Made by a program: the position numbers and the translations under genes. From Streptomyces buecherae (GTDB lineage Bacteria; Actinomycetota; Actinomycetes; Streptomycetales; Streptomycetaceae): a stretch of DNA of 64,000 bases. Where the stretch lies: contig NZ_CP060404.1 of NCBI RefSeq assembly GCF_014295035.1, positions 6,922,501-6,986,500 on the forward strand, given 5' to 3'. The notes under the pieces are model-generated. The model did no database searches and was not told the DNA's origin. It saw nothing but the letters and a program-made list of their open reading frames with translations. Below are positions 27,015-35,172 of this stretch, piece after piece; the first letter of the stretch is position 1, and each line of letters begins with the position of its first letter.

Positions 27015-29141
27015 ATGCGGCCCGTATCCCAGATCCAACGCAAGGTGGCGCCCTTCGAGGTCGTCAGCCCCTACCAACCGAGCGGCGACCAGCCGGCGGC
27101 GATCGCCGAGCTCGAGCGGCGCATCCGAGCAGGTGAGAAGGATGTCGTCCTGCTCGGCGCGACCGGTACGGGCAAGTCGGCCACCACCGCGTGGATGATC
27201 GAGAAGCTGCAGCGGCCCACGCTGGTCATGGCGCCGAACAAGACCCTGGCGGCCCAGCTCGCCAACGAGTTCCGCGAGCTGCTGCCGAACAACGCGGTGG
27301 AGTACTTCGTCTCGTACTACGACTACTACCAGCCGGAGGCGTACGTACCGCAGTCGGACACCTACATCGAGAAGGACTCCTCGATCAACGAGGAGGTCGA
27401 GCGACTGCGCCACTCCGCGACCAACTCGCTCCTCACCCGCCGTGACGTGGTCGTCGTGGCCTCCGTCTCCTGCATCTACGGCCTGGGCACGCCGCAGGAG
27501 TACGTCAAGGGCATGGTCCACCTCAAGCTCGGCGACGAGGTCGACCGCGACCGCCTCCTGCGGCGCTTCGTGGACATCCACTACACGCGCAACGACATGG
27601 CGTTCACCCGGGGCACCTTCCGGGTGCGCGGCGACACCATCGAGATCTTCCCGGTCTACGAGGAGTTGGCCGTCCGCATCGAGATGTTCGGCGACGAGAT
27701 CGAGGCGCTGTCCACGCTGCACCCGCTGACCGGCGAGGTGATCTCCGAGGACCAGGAGCTCCACGTCTTCCCGGCGAGCCACTACGTGGCGGGTGCCGAG
27801 CGCATGGAGAAGGCCATCACCCGCATCGAGGCCGAGCTGACCGACACGCTCGCCCGGATGGAGAAGCAGGGCAAGCTGCTGGAGGCCCAGCGGCTGCGGA
27901 TGCGTACCACGTACGACATCGAGATGATGCGCCAGATCGGCACCTGCTCGGGCATCGAGAACTACTCGCTGCACATCGACGGTCGCGAACCCGGCTCCGC
28001 GCCGCACACGCTGCTCGACTTCTTCCCGGAGGACTTCCTCCTGGTCATCGACGAGTCGCACGTGACCGTTCCGCAGATCGGCGCCATGTACGAGGGCGAC
28101 GCCTCCCGCAAGCGCACCCTGGTCGAACACGGCTTCCGGCTCCCGTCCGCCATGGACAACCGCCCGCTCAAGTGGGAGGAGTTCCTGACCCGCATCGGTC
28201 AGACCGTCTACCTCTCGGCCACCCCCGGCAAGTACGAACTCGCCCGTGGCGACGGGTTCGTGGAACAGATCATCCGCCCCACCGGTCTGGTGGACCCCGA
28301 GGTCGTGGTCAAGCCCACCGAGGGCCAGATCGACGACCTGATCCACGAGATCCGCCTGCGCACCGAGAAGGACGAGCGCGTCCTGGTCACCACGCTCACC
28401 AAGAAGATGGCCGAGGACCTCACCGACTACATGGTCGAGCTGGGCATCCAGGTCCGGTACCTGCACAGCGACGTCGACACGCTGCGCCGCGTCGAGCTGC
28501 TGCGCGAACTGCGCGCCGGCGAGTACGACGTGCTGGTGGGCATCAACCTCCTGCGCGAGGGCCTCGACCTGCCGGAGGTCTCCCTGGTGGCCATCCTCGA
28601 CGCCGACAAGGAGGGCTTCCTCCGCTCGGGGACGTCGCTGATCCAGACCATCGGCCGCGCGGCGCGCAACGTCTCGGGCCAGGTGCACATGTACGCCGAC
28701 AAGGTCACCCGCGCCATGGCCATGGCCATCGAGGAGACCAACCGGCGCCGCGAGAAGCAGATCGCCTACAACACGGAGCGCGGCATCGACCCGCAGCCGC
28801 TCCGCAAGAAGATCAACGACATCGTCGCGACCATCGCCCGCGAGGAGGTCGACACCGAGGAACTGCTCGGTACCGGCTACCGCCAGCCCGACAAGGGCAA
28901 GGGCAAGGCCCCCGTGCCCGCGCTGGCCAAGCAGTCCACGCGCGGCAAGGCCGCCAAGGGCAAGGACACCACGCCGACGGACCGCCCGGCGGCCGAACTC
29001 GCCGGGATCATCGAGGAGATGACCGAACGCATGCGAGCCGCCGCGGCGGACCTCCAGTTCGAGATCGCGGCGCGGCTGCGCGACGAGGTGGGCGAGCTGA
29101 AAAAGGAGCTGCGACAGATGCGTGAGGCCGGGCTGGCCTGA
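27015..29141 (+). CDS. uvrB: Excinuclease ABC subunit B
   Basis: A 708-residue UvrB, the damage-verifying helicase of nucleotide excision repair. Walker A GATGTGKS is at 48-55. The beta-hairpin YYDYYQPEAYVPQSDTYIEKD (about 95-115) locks onto damaged DNA. Other motifs are VIDESHVTVPQ (Walker B), TVYLSATPGKYE and QTIGRAARN (motif VI). A Lys/Gly/Ala linker (GKGKAPVPALAKQSTRGKAAKGKD) precedes the C-terminal UVR domain (IIEEMTERMRAAAADLQFEIAARLRDEVGELK) that contacts UvrC. ATG 27015 lacks a strong Shine-Dalgarno and follows the -10 by 6 bases, so the message is probably leaderless. The open frame continues upstream to 26451 with no family similarity. Confidence 0.97.
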   Translation: MRPVSQIQRKVAPFEVVSPYQPSGDQPAAIAELERRIRAGEKDVVLLGATGTGKSATTAWMIEKLQRPTLVMAPNKTLAAQLANEFRELLPNNAVEYFVSYYDYYQPEAYVPQSDTYIEKDSSINEEVERLRHSATNSLLTRRDVVVVASVSCIYGLGTPQEYVKGMVHLKLGDEVDRDRLLRRFVDIHYTRNDMAFTRGTFRVRGDTIEIFPVYEELAVRIEMFGDEIEALSTLHPLTGEVISEDQELHVFPASHYVAGAERMEKAITRIEAELTDTLARMEKQGKLLEAQRLRMRTTYDIEMMRQIGTCSGIENYSLHIDGREPGSAPHTLLDFFPEDFLLVIDESHVTVPQIGAMYEGDASRKRTLVEHGFRLPSAMDNRPLKWEEFLTRIGQTVYLSATPGKYELARGDGFVEQIIRPTGLVDPEVVVKPTEGQIDDLIHEIRLRTEKDERVLVTTLTKKMAEDLTDYMVELGIQVRYLHSDVDTLRRVELLRELRAGEYDVLVGINLLREGLDLPEVSLVAILDADKEGFLRSGTSLIQTIGRAARNVSGQVHMYADKVTRAMAMAIEETNRRREKQIAYNTERGIDPQPLRKKINDIVATIAREEVDTEELLGTGYRQPDKGKGKAPVPALAKQSTRGKAAKGKDTTPTDRPAAELAGIIEEMTERMRAAAADLQFEIAARLRDEVGELKKELRQMREAGLA

Positions 29142-29328
29142 CGGGGCAGGCGGGCCGAGCGCGCCGCCAGCGCGTGCGGAGACGGTCGGCGAGGGGGCGG
29201 CTCCGGCGGTGTGTTGCAAGAGCGACACAAAGCCGCACGTGGGTGGTCAGAGCCGCGGGCGCAGTGCATAGGGTTCGAACAGGCCGTACAGACGGGCGGC
29301 CGGGGAAGCAGCGAGAGAGGTACAGCGC

Positions 29329-29907
29329 GTGACGGTCAACATGTCCAAGGGCCAGGCCATCAGCCTTCAGAAGGCCGACGGCGCCACTCTGACCGCCGTT
29401 CGGATGGGCCTGGGTTGGCAGTCCGCGCCCCGCCGTGGCCTGTTCGGGTCGCGGACCAAGGAGGTCGACCTCGACGCGTCGGCCGTGCTCTTCGCGGACA
29501 AGCAGCCGGTGGACGTGGTGTTCTTCCGGCACCTGACGAGCGACGACGGCTCGGTCCGGCACACCGGCGACAACCTCGTCGGCGGCGCGGGGCAGGGCGG
29601 CGACGACGAGTCGATCCTGGTCGACCTGCAGCGTGTTCCGGTGCACATCGACCAGATCGTGTTCACCGTCAACTCCTTCACCGGCCAGACCTTCGCCGAG
29701 GTCGCCAACGCCTTCTGCCGCCTGGTGGACGAGACCAACGGCCAGGAGATGGCGCGCTACACGCTCACGGGCGGCGGGCAGTACACGGCCCAGATCATGG
29801 CGAAGGTGCACCGCGCGGGCAACGGCTGGCAGATGACGGCCCTCGGCACGCCGGCCAACGGCCGTACGTTCCAGGACCTGATGCCGTCGATCGTCCCGCA
29901 CCTGTAA
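29329..29907 (+). CDS. terD: TerD-family (tellurium resistance/stress) protein
   Basis: A 192-residue TerD-domain protein. The family core is seen in KGQAISLQKADGATLTAVRMGLGW, EVDLDASAVLF, LVGGAGQGGDDESILVDLQRVP (the acidic calcium-binding loop GDDE), and a C-terminal strand set ending RTFQDLMPSIVPHL. TerD proteins bind Ca2+ and belong to Ter stress systems; in streptomycetes several copies affect growth and differentiation. GTG 29329 follows GAGAGAGG. It lies 188 bases downstream of uvrB and 287 bases before a second, larger TerD-domain gene, with terC beyond, forming a small Ter island between the excision-repair genes. Confidence 0.93.
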   Translation: MTVNMSKGQAISLQKADGATLTAVRMGLGWQSAPRRGLFGSRTKEVDLDASAVLFADKQPVDVVFFRHLTSDDGSVRHTGDNLVGGAGQGGDDESILVDLQRVPVHIDQIVFTVNSFTGQTFAEVANAFCRLVDETNGQEMARYTLTGGGQYTAQIMAKVHRAGNGWQMTALGTPANGRTFQDLMPSIVPHL

Positions 29908-30194
29908 GGACCGGCACCGGGTACGTCCGATCGCCGCGCGCCCCTGCCGGCCCGGCCGCTCGACCGGGAGGGCACGGGGCGCGGCGCGTACCCGAACCTG
30001 CCGCGCGGCCGAGCCGCGCGCGGGCAGCGGCGACCGGCGCGTACGACAGCCGGCCCCCGCGACGCGGCACCCCGAGCACGCGGGACCCCGTCGCATCGGC
30101 CCGGTCCCGCCGCCCCACCCGTACGACAGCCAGGCCGACCGCGCGTCACGGCGATTCGGCGCACCCAGCACACCACCAACGAGAGGGCGCAGTG

Positions 30195-32168
30195 ATGACG
30201 GCCGAGCTGGTCCGGGGGCAGAACCACCCGCTGCCTCAGACCCGTTTGGAGGTCCGGATAGCGGCGGGCAAGCCCGTCGTTGCCGGAGCGACACTCGGAG
30301 ACGACCAGGGAAAGGTGCGGAGCGCCGACTGGGTCGCGCATCCCGCCGCTCCGCAGATGCCGGGACTCGAGGTGTCCCGGCAGGCCGCGGCCGACCACCG
30401 CCTCGCGGTCGATCTCGGCGCGATGCCGGAGGCCGTCCACACGGTCACCGTGCTGCTCGCGCTGCCCACCGGGGTGGGCGGGCCGGTGCGGTTCGGCGGC
30501 CTGGTCGCCCCGTTCGTCGCGGTGACCGACCTCGACGGGGACGAGATCGCCACGTTCACCATCACCGACCTCGACGCGGAGTCCGCCGTCACGGCGCTGG
30601 AGCTGTACCGCAGGAACGGGGCCTGGAAGGTCCGAGCCGTCGGCCAGGGGTACGCGGGCGGTCTCGCGGCCATGCTCCACGACCAGGGGCTGCCCGAAGC
30701 GGCCACGCTGGCCACGGAGATCAACGACGCGGTGGCGCGCGGCATGGCCAGGTCGCTCACGCCGCCGGCGCGGACCAACGGCGGCGACGGCCGGGTGCGG
30801 ACGGCCACCACGGGGGGAGAGCCGACGCAGGGAGCGAGCGCGCCCGGCCCCGCGGCGGCCGGCGCGACTCCCGCCCCGATCGGCGCGCCGGACCCGAGCG
30901 GCGCGGACGCCTCGGCCGCGCGATCCGGCGGCCCCGTGAACTACCAGCACCCGGGCCGACGGACCACCGCGCCGACCCCGCCCCCGGCCGCCTCGCAGCC
31001 CGGTCCGCAGGGCCAGCCGCCGCGACCCGTGGCGGGCGACGCCGCGGGCTGGACGATGGAGGAGCGGCTGTACAACCAGGTCTGGGGCATGTTCGAGGAC
31101 CTGGCGCGGAGCACGGCCGCCTATCGCAGCGCGGTCGACTTCGCGGACTCGCGGATGGAGAAGGAGCTCGACGCGGTCCTCTCCGACCCGCGGACGCGTG
31201 TCGGGCCGCTCGCGGACGCCGCACGCACCGAGGCGCGCGACAAGCACACGCGACTCGTGGAGCAGGCCCGGGCCGTGCTGGACCGCGACCTGGCCCAGCT
31301 CGTCGCCGAGGCTGAGGTGGTCGAGCCGGCGCTACCACCGGCCTACGCCCGCTGGAGCAGCCCGGTGTGGCAGGCGTACGAGGTGCCGATGGAGATGCCC
31401 ATGGCGTTGCGCCTGGGCGATCTGCACCTGCCCGAGCGCACGGACCTGCGCATACCCATGATCGTCCGGCTGCCGTTGGAGCGCGGGCTGTGGGTGGACA
31501 GCGGACGTGGCGGGTCCTCGGACGCGGCCATGGTGGATTCCACGGAGATGCGCCGGCTGGCCATGGAGAGCGCCGTGGCGCACGCGGCACGGTTGATCGC
31601 CGTCTACCCGGCGGGCGAGTTCACGGTGCACGTGATCGACCCCGCGGGGGCGGGCGCCGCCGCGCTCACCCCGCTGACCAGCACGGGCGTGCTGCCCGAG
31701 GCGCCGGCGCTCGGGGCGCGGGGCGTGGCGGCGGTGCTGGCGAAGCTGACCCAGCGGGTCGACCTGGTGCAGATGGCGGTGCGCAGCGGCGCCGTCGACG
31801 CCCTCCCACGGGACCTGGACACCGCCCAGCAACTGCTGATCGTCAACGACTTCCCGCACGGGTTCGACGACCGGGCGGTGAACCAGTTGCGGTACCTCGC
31901 GGACGAGGGGCCGTCCGTCGGGGTGCACCTGATGATGGTGGCCGACCGGGAGGACGCGCGGGCCTACGGGCCGGTGCTCGACCCGCTGTGGCGCGCCCTG
32001 CTGCGGGTCACCCCGGTAGCCGACGACCACCTCGCCGATCCCTGGGTCGGCCACGCGTGGACGTTCGAGCCGTCGTTGGCGCCCCAGGGCAGCGAGGTCC
32101 TGACGCGCGTGCTGAGCCAGGTGACCCGGGCCCGGGAGTCCTACGGGGAGCACGACATCGCGGACTGA
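30195..32168 (+). CDS. TerD-domain protein fused to a degenerate FtsK/HerA-like ATPase domain
   Basis: A 657-residue fusion. Residues 1-190 are a diverged TerD-like domain (LVRGQNHPLPQTRLEVRI, DLDGDEIATFTITDL). A Pro/Gly/Ala/Thr-rich linker (about 190-275) follows, then a helical segment and a C-terminal domain that parallels the FtsK/HerA motor. Where FtsK has its P-loop this protein has GLWVDSGRGGSSDAAM (no GK-S/T), followed by FTVHVIDPAGAG; where Walker B is expected it has LLIVNDFPHGF, then VGVHLMMVADREDA in place of sensor ATQRPS. ATP hydrolysis is therefore doubtful. Ter systems with FtsK/HerA-like partners have been described by comparative genomics. ATG 30195 follows GAGAGGG; GTG 30192 is equally possible. 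Confidence 0.82.
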   Translation: MTAELVRGQNHPLPQTRLEVRIAAGKPVVAGATLGDDQGKVRSADWVAHPAAPQMPGLEVSRQAAADHRLAVDLGAMPEAVHTVTVLLALPTGVGGPVRFGGLVAPFVAVTDLDGDEIATFTITDLDAESAVTALELYRRNGAWKVRAVGQGYAGGLAAMLHDQGLPEAATLATEINDAVARGMARSLTPPARTNGGDGRVRTATTGGEPTQGASAPGPAAAGATPAPIGAPDPSGADASAARSGGPVNYQHPGRRTTAPTPPPAASQPGPQGQPPRPVAGDAAGWTMEERLYNQVWGMFEDLARSTAAYRSAVDFADSRMEKELDAVLSDPRTRVGPLADAARTEARDKHTRLVEQARAVLDRDLAQLVAEAEVVEPALPPAYARWSSPVWQAYEVPMEMPMALRLGDLHLPERTDLRIPMIVRLPLERGLWVDSGRGGSSDAAMVDSTEMRRLAMESAVAHAARLIAVYPAGEFTVHVIDPAGAGAAALTPLTSTGVLPEAPALGARGVAAVLAKLTQRVDLVQMAVRSGAVDALPRDLDTAQQLLIVNDFPHGFDDRAVNQLRYLADEGPSVGVHLMMVADREDARAYGPVLDPLWRALLRVTPVADDHLADPWVGHAWTFEPSLAPQGSEVLTRVLSQVTRARESYGEHDIAD

Positions 32169-32193
32169 CGGCAGCCGCGCGCTGACAGCCGAC

Positions 32194-32245
32194 GGGCGCC
32201 CCGGCGCCTCGACCCCGAGCCGGTGGTCGAGGCGCCGGGACGCCC
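32194..32245 (+). terminator. Terminator after the TerD-FtsK fusion gene
   Basis: A perfect 15-bp stem (32200-32214 with 32225-32239) extended by five more pairs (32194-32198 with 32241-32245) beyond one mismatch, 10-base loop. A T-rich stretch follows from about 32260. Confidence 0.85.
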
Positions 32246-32280
32246 CCGCGTTCTGCGCTTTTAGCTCTCTCTTTACTCTC

Positions 32281-32310
32281 TTTACTATTCCTTGGCTTTC
32301 CCTGTACTCT
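32281..32310 (+). promoter_or_regulatory. Candidate promoter of the terC riboswitch transcript
   Basis: TTTACT (32281-32286), 18 bases, TACTCT (32305-32310). The -35 is weak, but the predicted start near 32317 coincides with the first base of the riboswitch P1 stem, and the surrounding 55 bases are unusually T-rich. Confidence 0.35.
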
Positions 32311-32317
32311 CTTGGTG

Positions 32318-32430
32318 CGGAGGGGAGTACTCCCTACGGCGACGTTCCCGTCATCACGGACCTCGGTCCCGGGGCGTCGGCCTGATCCGTCGGCAGCACG
32401 CGCTGCCGACTCAGGCGGAAGAGACCTCCG
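32318..32430 (+). ncRNA. yybP-ykoY manganese riboswitch
   Basis: P1 is CGGAGG (32318-32323) with CCTCCG (32425-32430). The conserved L1 motif GGGGAGTA is at 32322-32329, the second metal-binding loop is CCGTCATCACGG (32348-32359), and the 3' junction is GGAAGAGACCTCC. These are the invariant blocks of the Mn2+-sensing yybP-ykoY aptamer, which very often controls TerC/MntP/P-type transporters. A third arm (CGTCGGCAGCACGCGCTGCCG region) supplies the variable helix. The gene it precedes, terC, is a known target class. Confidence 0.88.
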
Positions 32431-32473
32431 GCAGCGACAACGCTGGAAGTTGCCGTACGCAATCTGCCGGAGG
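32425..32473 (+). promoter_or_regulatory. Riboswitch expression platform: anti-Shine-Dalgarno switch
   Basis: CCTCCGGCAG (32425-32434) is the exact reverse complement of CTGCCGGAGG (32464-32473), which contains the terC Shine-Dalgarno GGAGG 4-5 bases before GTG 32478. The first six bases are also the 3' strand of aptamer P1. The two pairings are mutually exclusive: Mn2+-stabilised P1 would free the ribosome site (an ON switch at translation). Confidence 0.75.
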
Positions 32474-32477
32474 AGCA

Positions 32478-33458
32478 GTGGACGTTTCCTTGACCCTGTG
32501 GGTGCTGACCATCGTTGGTCTGTCCGCCCTGATCGCCATCGATTTCTTCATCGGTGGCCGCAAACCGCACGATGTCTCCATCAAGGAGGCCGGTACCTGG
32601 ACCGTGGTGTGGATCGTCCTCGCCGGTCTCTTCGCGCTCGGACTGTGGGTGTTCGGAGGTGGCCAACCGGCCGGTGAGTTCACCGCGGGCTACATCACCG
32701 AGAAGTCGCTGAGCGTCGACAACCTCTTCGTCTTCGTCCTGATCATGTCGAAGTTCGCGGTGCCGTCGATATACCAACAGCGGGTGCTGATGGTCGGCGT
32801 GCTCATCGCGCTGGTGCTGCGCGCCGTCTTCATCGGTGCGGGCGCCGCGATCATCGCCAACTTCGCCTGGGTCTTCTACATCTTCGGCGCCTTCCTCATC
32901 TGGACCGCCTGGAAGCTCATCCAGGAGGCGCGGGCCGAGGAGCAGGACGAGGAGTTCGAGGAGAACCGCTTCCTGAAGCTCGTGGAGCGGCGCTTCCCGT
33001 CGACCGACCAGTACCACGGCACCAAGTTGTTCATCGTTCAGAACGGCAAGCGGCTGATCACGCCGATGCTGATCGTGATGCTGGCGATCGGCACGACGGA
33101 CGTCCTGTTCGCCCTGGACTCGATTCCCGCGATCTTCGGCCTCACCCAGGACCCGTACATCGTGTTCACCGCGAACGCCTTCGCTCTGATGGGGCTGCGG
33201 CAGCTGTACTTCCTCATCGGTGGCCTGCTGAAGAAGCTGGTCCACCTCTCGTACGGCCTGTCGATCATCCTCGGCTTCATCGGCGTGAAGCTGGTGCTGC
33301 ACGCGCTGCACGAGTCGGGTGTGCACGTTCCCGAGATCAGCATCCCGGTCTCGCTCGGCGTGATCTGCGCGGTGCTCGTCGTCACCACGATCACGAGCCT
33401 GCGCGCGTCCAAGAAGCAGGCCCAAGCGGACGCCGAGAAGGACAGCGTCGACGTCTGA
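32478..33458 (+). CDS. TerC-family membrane protein (manganese exporter type)
   Basis: A 326-residue integral membrane protein with about nine hydrophobic segments. Family motifs are IAIDFFIGGRKPHDVS in helix 1, EKSLSVDNLFVFVLIMSKF (the conserved acidic/Asn site), and TTDVLFALDSIPAIFGLTQDPYIVFTANAFALMGLRQLYF. TerC proteins export Mn2+ and help metallate secreted enzymes. GTG 32478 follows GGAGGAG and lies in the switchable pairing of the upstream riboswitch; the frame extends back through the riboswitch but is not coding there. The short charged C-terminus (KKQAQADAEKDSVDV) is cytoplasmic. It is the last gene of the Ter group. Confidence 0.95.
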   Translation: MDVSLTLWVLTIVGLSALIAIDFFIGGRKPHDVSIKEAGTWTVVWIVLAGLFALGLWVFGGGQPAGEFTAGYITEKSLSVDNLFVFVLIMSKFAVPSIYQQRVLMVGVLIALVLRAVFIGAGAAIIANFAWVFYIFGAFLIWTAWKLIQEARAEEQDEEFEENRFLKLVERRFPSTDQYHGTKLFIVQNGKRLITPMLIVMLAIGTTDVLFALDSIPAIFGLTQDPYIVFTANAFALMGLRQLYFLIGGLLKKLVHLSYGLSIILGFIGVKLVLHALHESGVHVPEISIPVSLGVICAVLVVTTITSLRASKKQAQADAEKDSVDV

Positions 33459-33466
33459 CGGGTCGA

Positions 33467-33514
33467 CCCGGAGGGGCGCGCTACGGGCGAAGCGTCGCTC
33501 GGCGCCCCTCCGGG
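33467..33514 (+). terminator. terC terminator
   Basis: CCCGGAGGGGCGC (33467-33479) pairs perfectly with 33502-33514; the 22-base loop has a small inner hairpin. Confidence 0.75.
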
Positions 33515-33553
33515 ATATCGAGCGAGAAGCCGCCGTGCGCGGCGGCACACAAG

Positions 33554-33588
33554 ACGGTGCCCCTGACGTCCGATGTCAGGGGCACCGT
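33554..33588. terminator. Bidirectional terminator between terC and the MBL hydrolase
   Basis: A perfect 14-bp stem (33554-33567 with 33575-33588), 7-base loop, flanked by ACAAG and TTGTG, which gives A/T-rich sides on both strands. Confidence 0.8.
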
Positions 33589-33616
33589 TGTGCGGGCGAC
33601 GCCCGCGGCGAGCCGA

Positions 33617-34273
33617 CTACCAGCCGCGTTCCCGCCACTCGCCGAGGTGCGGACGCTCGGCGCCGAGCGTGGTGTCCGCCCCGTGGCCCGGGTAGACCCA
33701 GGTCTCGTCGGGCAGGACGTCGAAGAGCTTGCGCTCGACGTCGTCGATGAGGCTCGCGAACGAACGCTCCTCGCCCCAGGTGTTGCCGACGCCGCCGGGG
33801 AAGAGGCAGTCCCCGGTGAAGACGTGCGGGTGCCCGTGCGGGTCGTCGTAGATCAGGGCGATGCTGCCCGGGGTGTGTCCGACCAGGTGGCGCGCGGTGA
33901 GCGCGACCCGCCCCACCCGGATCGTGTCGCCGTCGTCCACCAGCACGTCGGTCGCGACGGGGATGCCCTCGGCGTCGTGCCGGCCGGCGTGGGTGCGCGC
34001 TCCGGTCACCCGCACCACCTCGTCCAGCGCCTGCCAGTGGTCGCCGTGTCGGTGCGTCGTCACGACCGAGGCGATGCCGTCGTCGCCGATGAAGTCGAGC
34101 AGGCGCGCGGAGTCGTTGGCCGCGTCGATGAGGAGTTGCTCGTCGGTGGCCCGGCACCGCAGCAGGTACGCGTTGTTGTTCATCGGGCCGACCGCGATCT
34201 TGGAGATCATGAGATCGGTCAGTTCGTGCACGTCGGCGGGGCCACCGACCTCCACCGCTCCGCTGTACGTCAT
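33617..34273 (-). CDS. MBL-fold metallo-hydrolase (glyoxalase II-like)
   Basis: A 218-residue metallo-beta-lactamase-fold enzyme. The dinuclear zinc site is THRHGDHWQAL (HxHxDH), LVGHTPGS, FTGDCLFP and the C-terminal YPGHG. The short length and motif spacing resemble hydroxyacylglutathione-hydrolase-like proteins; in mycothiol-using actinobacteria the thiol substrate would be mycothiol-based, which fits its partner. Its ATG lies 4 bases after the stop of the upstream mycothiol-dependent-type enzyme, so the two genes form a tight operon. Confidence 0.92.
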   Translation of the reverse strand: MTYSGAVEVGGPADVHELTDLMISKIAVGPMNNNAYLLRCRATDEQLLIDAANDSARLLDFIGDDGIASVVTTHRHGDHWQALDEVVRVTGARTHAGRHDAEGIPVATDVLVDDGDTIRVGRVALTARHLVGHTPGSIALIYDDPHGHPHVFTGDCLFPGGVGNTWGEERSFASLIDDVERKLFDVLPDETWVYPGHGADTTLGAERPHLGEWRERGW

Positions 34274-34277
34274 GGCC

Positions 34278-34991
34278 TCAGCCTAGTGGCGGGAGGGTGG
34301 GCAGCGGAGCGTTCGCGGCGAGGTCGGAGCCGTCGGAGCGACCGGTGAGCCAACCGAGCAGCGCGACGGGCGTACCCTCGACGGTGGTGGGCTCCTCTCC
34401 GGTACGACCGGTGTGCCAGGTGTGCCCGCCGGGAACAGTCAGCGTCAGCGCGGGCACGTCCGCGTGGCCGGCGAACTTGCCGCTGGTGAGGAATTCCACC
34501 TCCCGCTGCACGAAATCGGCCGGGAGATCGGTGAGCTCGTAGCCGACGTCCAGGTCGACATGGTGCAGCTCGACCTCGATGAGGCGGCGGAAGGGGAGCC
34601 GGGCGGCGCGTTCGGTGACGGCGTTGCGCATGGCGACCACATAGTCCCACCGGTCCTTGGGGAGGGCCGCGGCTGCTGAGTTGAAGCGAAACGCGCTGGT
34701 GCGGAGGTCGTCGAGGTGCACGAGCATCGGACGGTTCGCGTCGCGAGCGATATCGGCGTTGCGCGCTTCGTCGTTGGCGTACATCAGGGTCTCTTGGCCG
34801 GTGCGCGCCCAGGTGAGGAGGTTCACGATGGCGTCGGCGTTGCGGGAGAGGTGGGCCAGGATGTGGCCCCGGGTCCAGCCCGGCAACCGCGACGGACGGG
34901 CGGCTGCCGCATCGTCCAGTGGGGTCACCGCGGTCAGCAGGCGATCGGTGGCAGCCTGCACGGCAGCCGCGTCGTGCGCGAAGTCAGTCAT
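34278..34991 (-). CDS. Maleylpyruvate isomerase-family mycothiol-dependent enzyme
   Basis: A 237-residue DinB/MDMPI-fold protein. The N-terminal four-helix bundle carries LPGWTRGHILAHLSRNADAI with metal ligand H47, and a second histidine pair in RRLIEVELHHVDLDVGYEL. The C-terminal small domain begins about residue 160. Family members use mycothiol as cofactor, for example for isomerising maleylpyruvate, or act in thiol transfer. It is first in an operon with the MBL hydrolase, and divergent from uvrA, with about 180 bases between. ATG 34991 is the first start. Confidence 0.9.
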   Translation of the reverse strand: MTDFAHDAAAVQAATDRLLTAVTPLDDAAAARPSRLPGWTRGHILAHLSRNADAIVNLLTWARTGQETLMYANDEARNADIARDANRPMLVHLDDLRTSAFRFNSAAAALPKDRWDYVVAMRNAVTERAARLPFRRLIEVELHHVDLDVGYELTDLPADFVQREVEFLTSGKFAGHADVPALTLTVPGGHTWHTGRTGEEPTTVEGTPVALLGWLTGRSDGSDLAANAPLPTLPPLG

Positions 34992-35049
34992 GATCCAACG
35001 TTAGTGCGCGCCACTCGATCGGGTGAAGGTGGCAGACTCTCGCCGTAAT

Positions 35050-35065
35050 TCGAATGTGCGTGCTA
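35050..35065 (+). promoter_or_regulatory. LexA-like box before uvrA
   Basis: TCGAATGTGCGTGCTA agrees at 12 of 16 positions with an idealised actinobacterial SOS palindrome (TCGAAC-N4-GTTCGA, with GTGT as the centre) and touches a TATACG hexamer (35064-35069) that could be the uvrA -10. The right half is poor. Confidence 0.3.
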
Positions 35066-35172
35066 TACGCTCGTGTGTGGCATCGAACCACCATCTCTCT
35101 GGGGCGCCCCCCATACCCTGGGTTCCGGGGCACCGCTCCGCTCCGCCTCTCTCAAGAAAGGTGCCGACCGGC

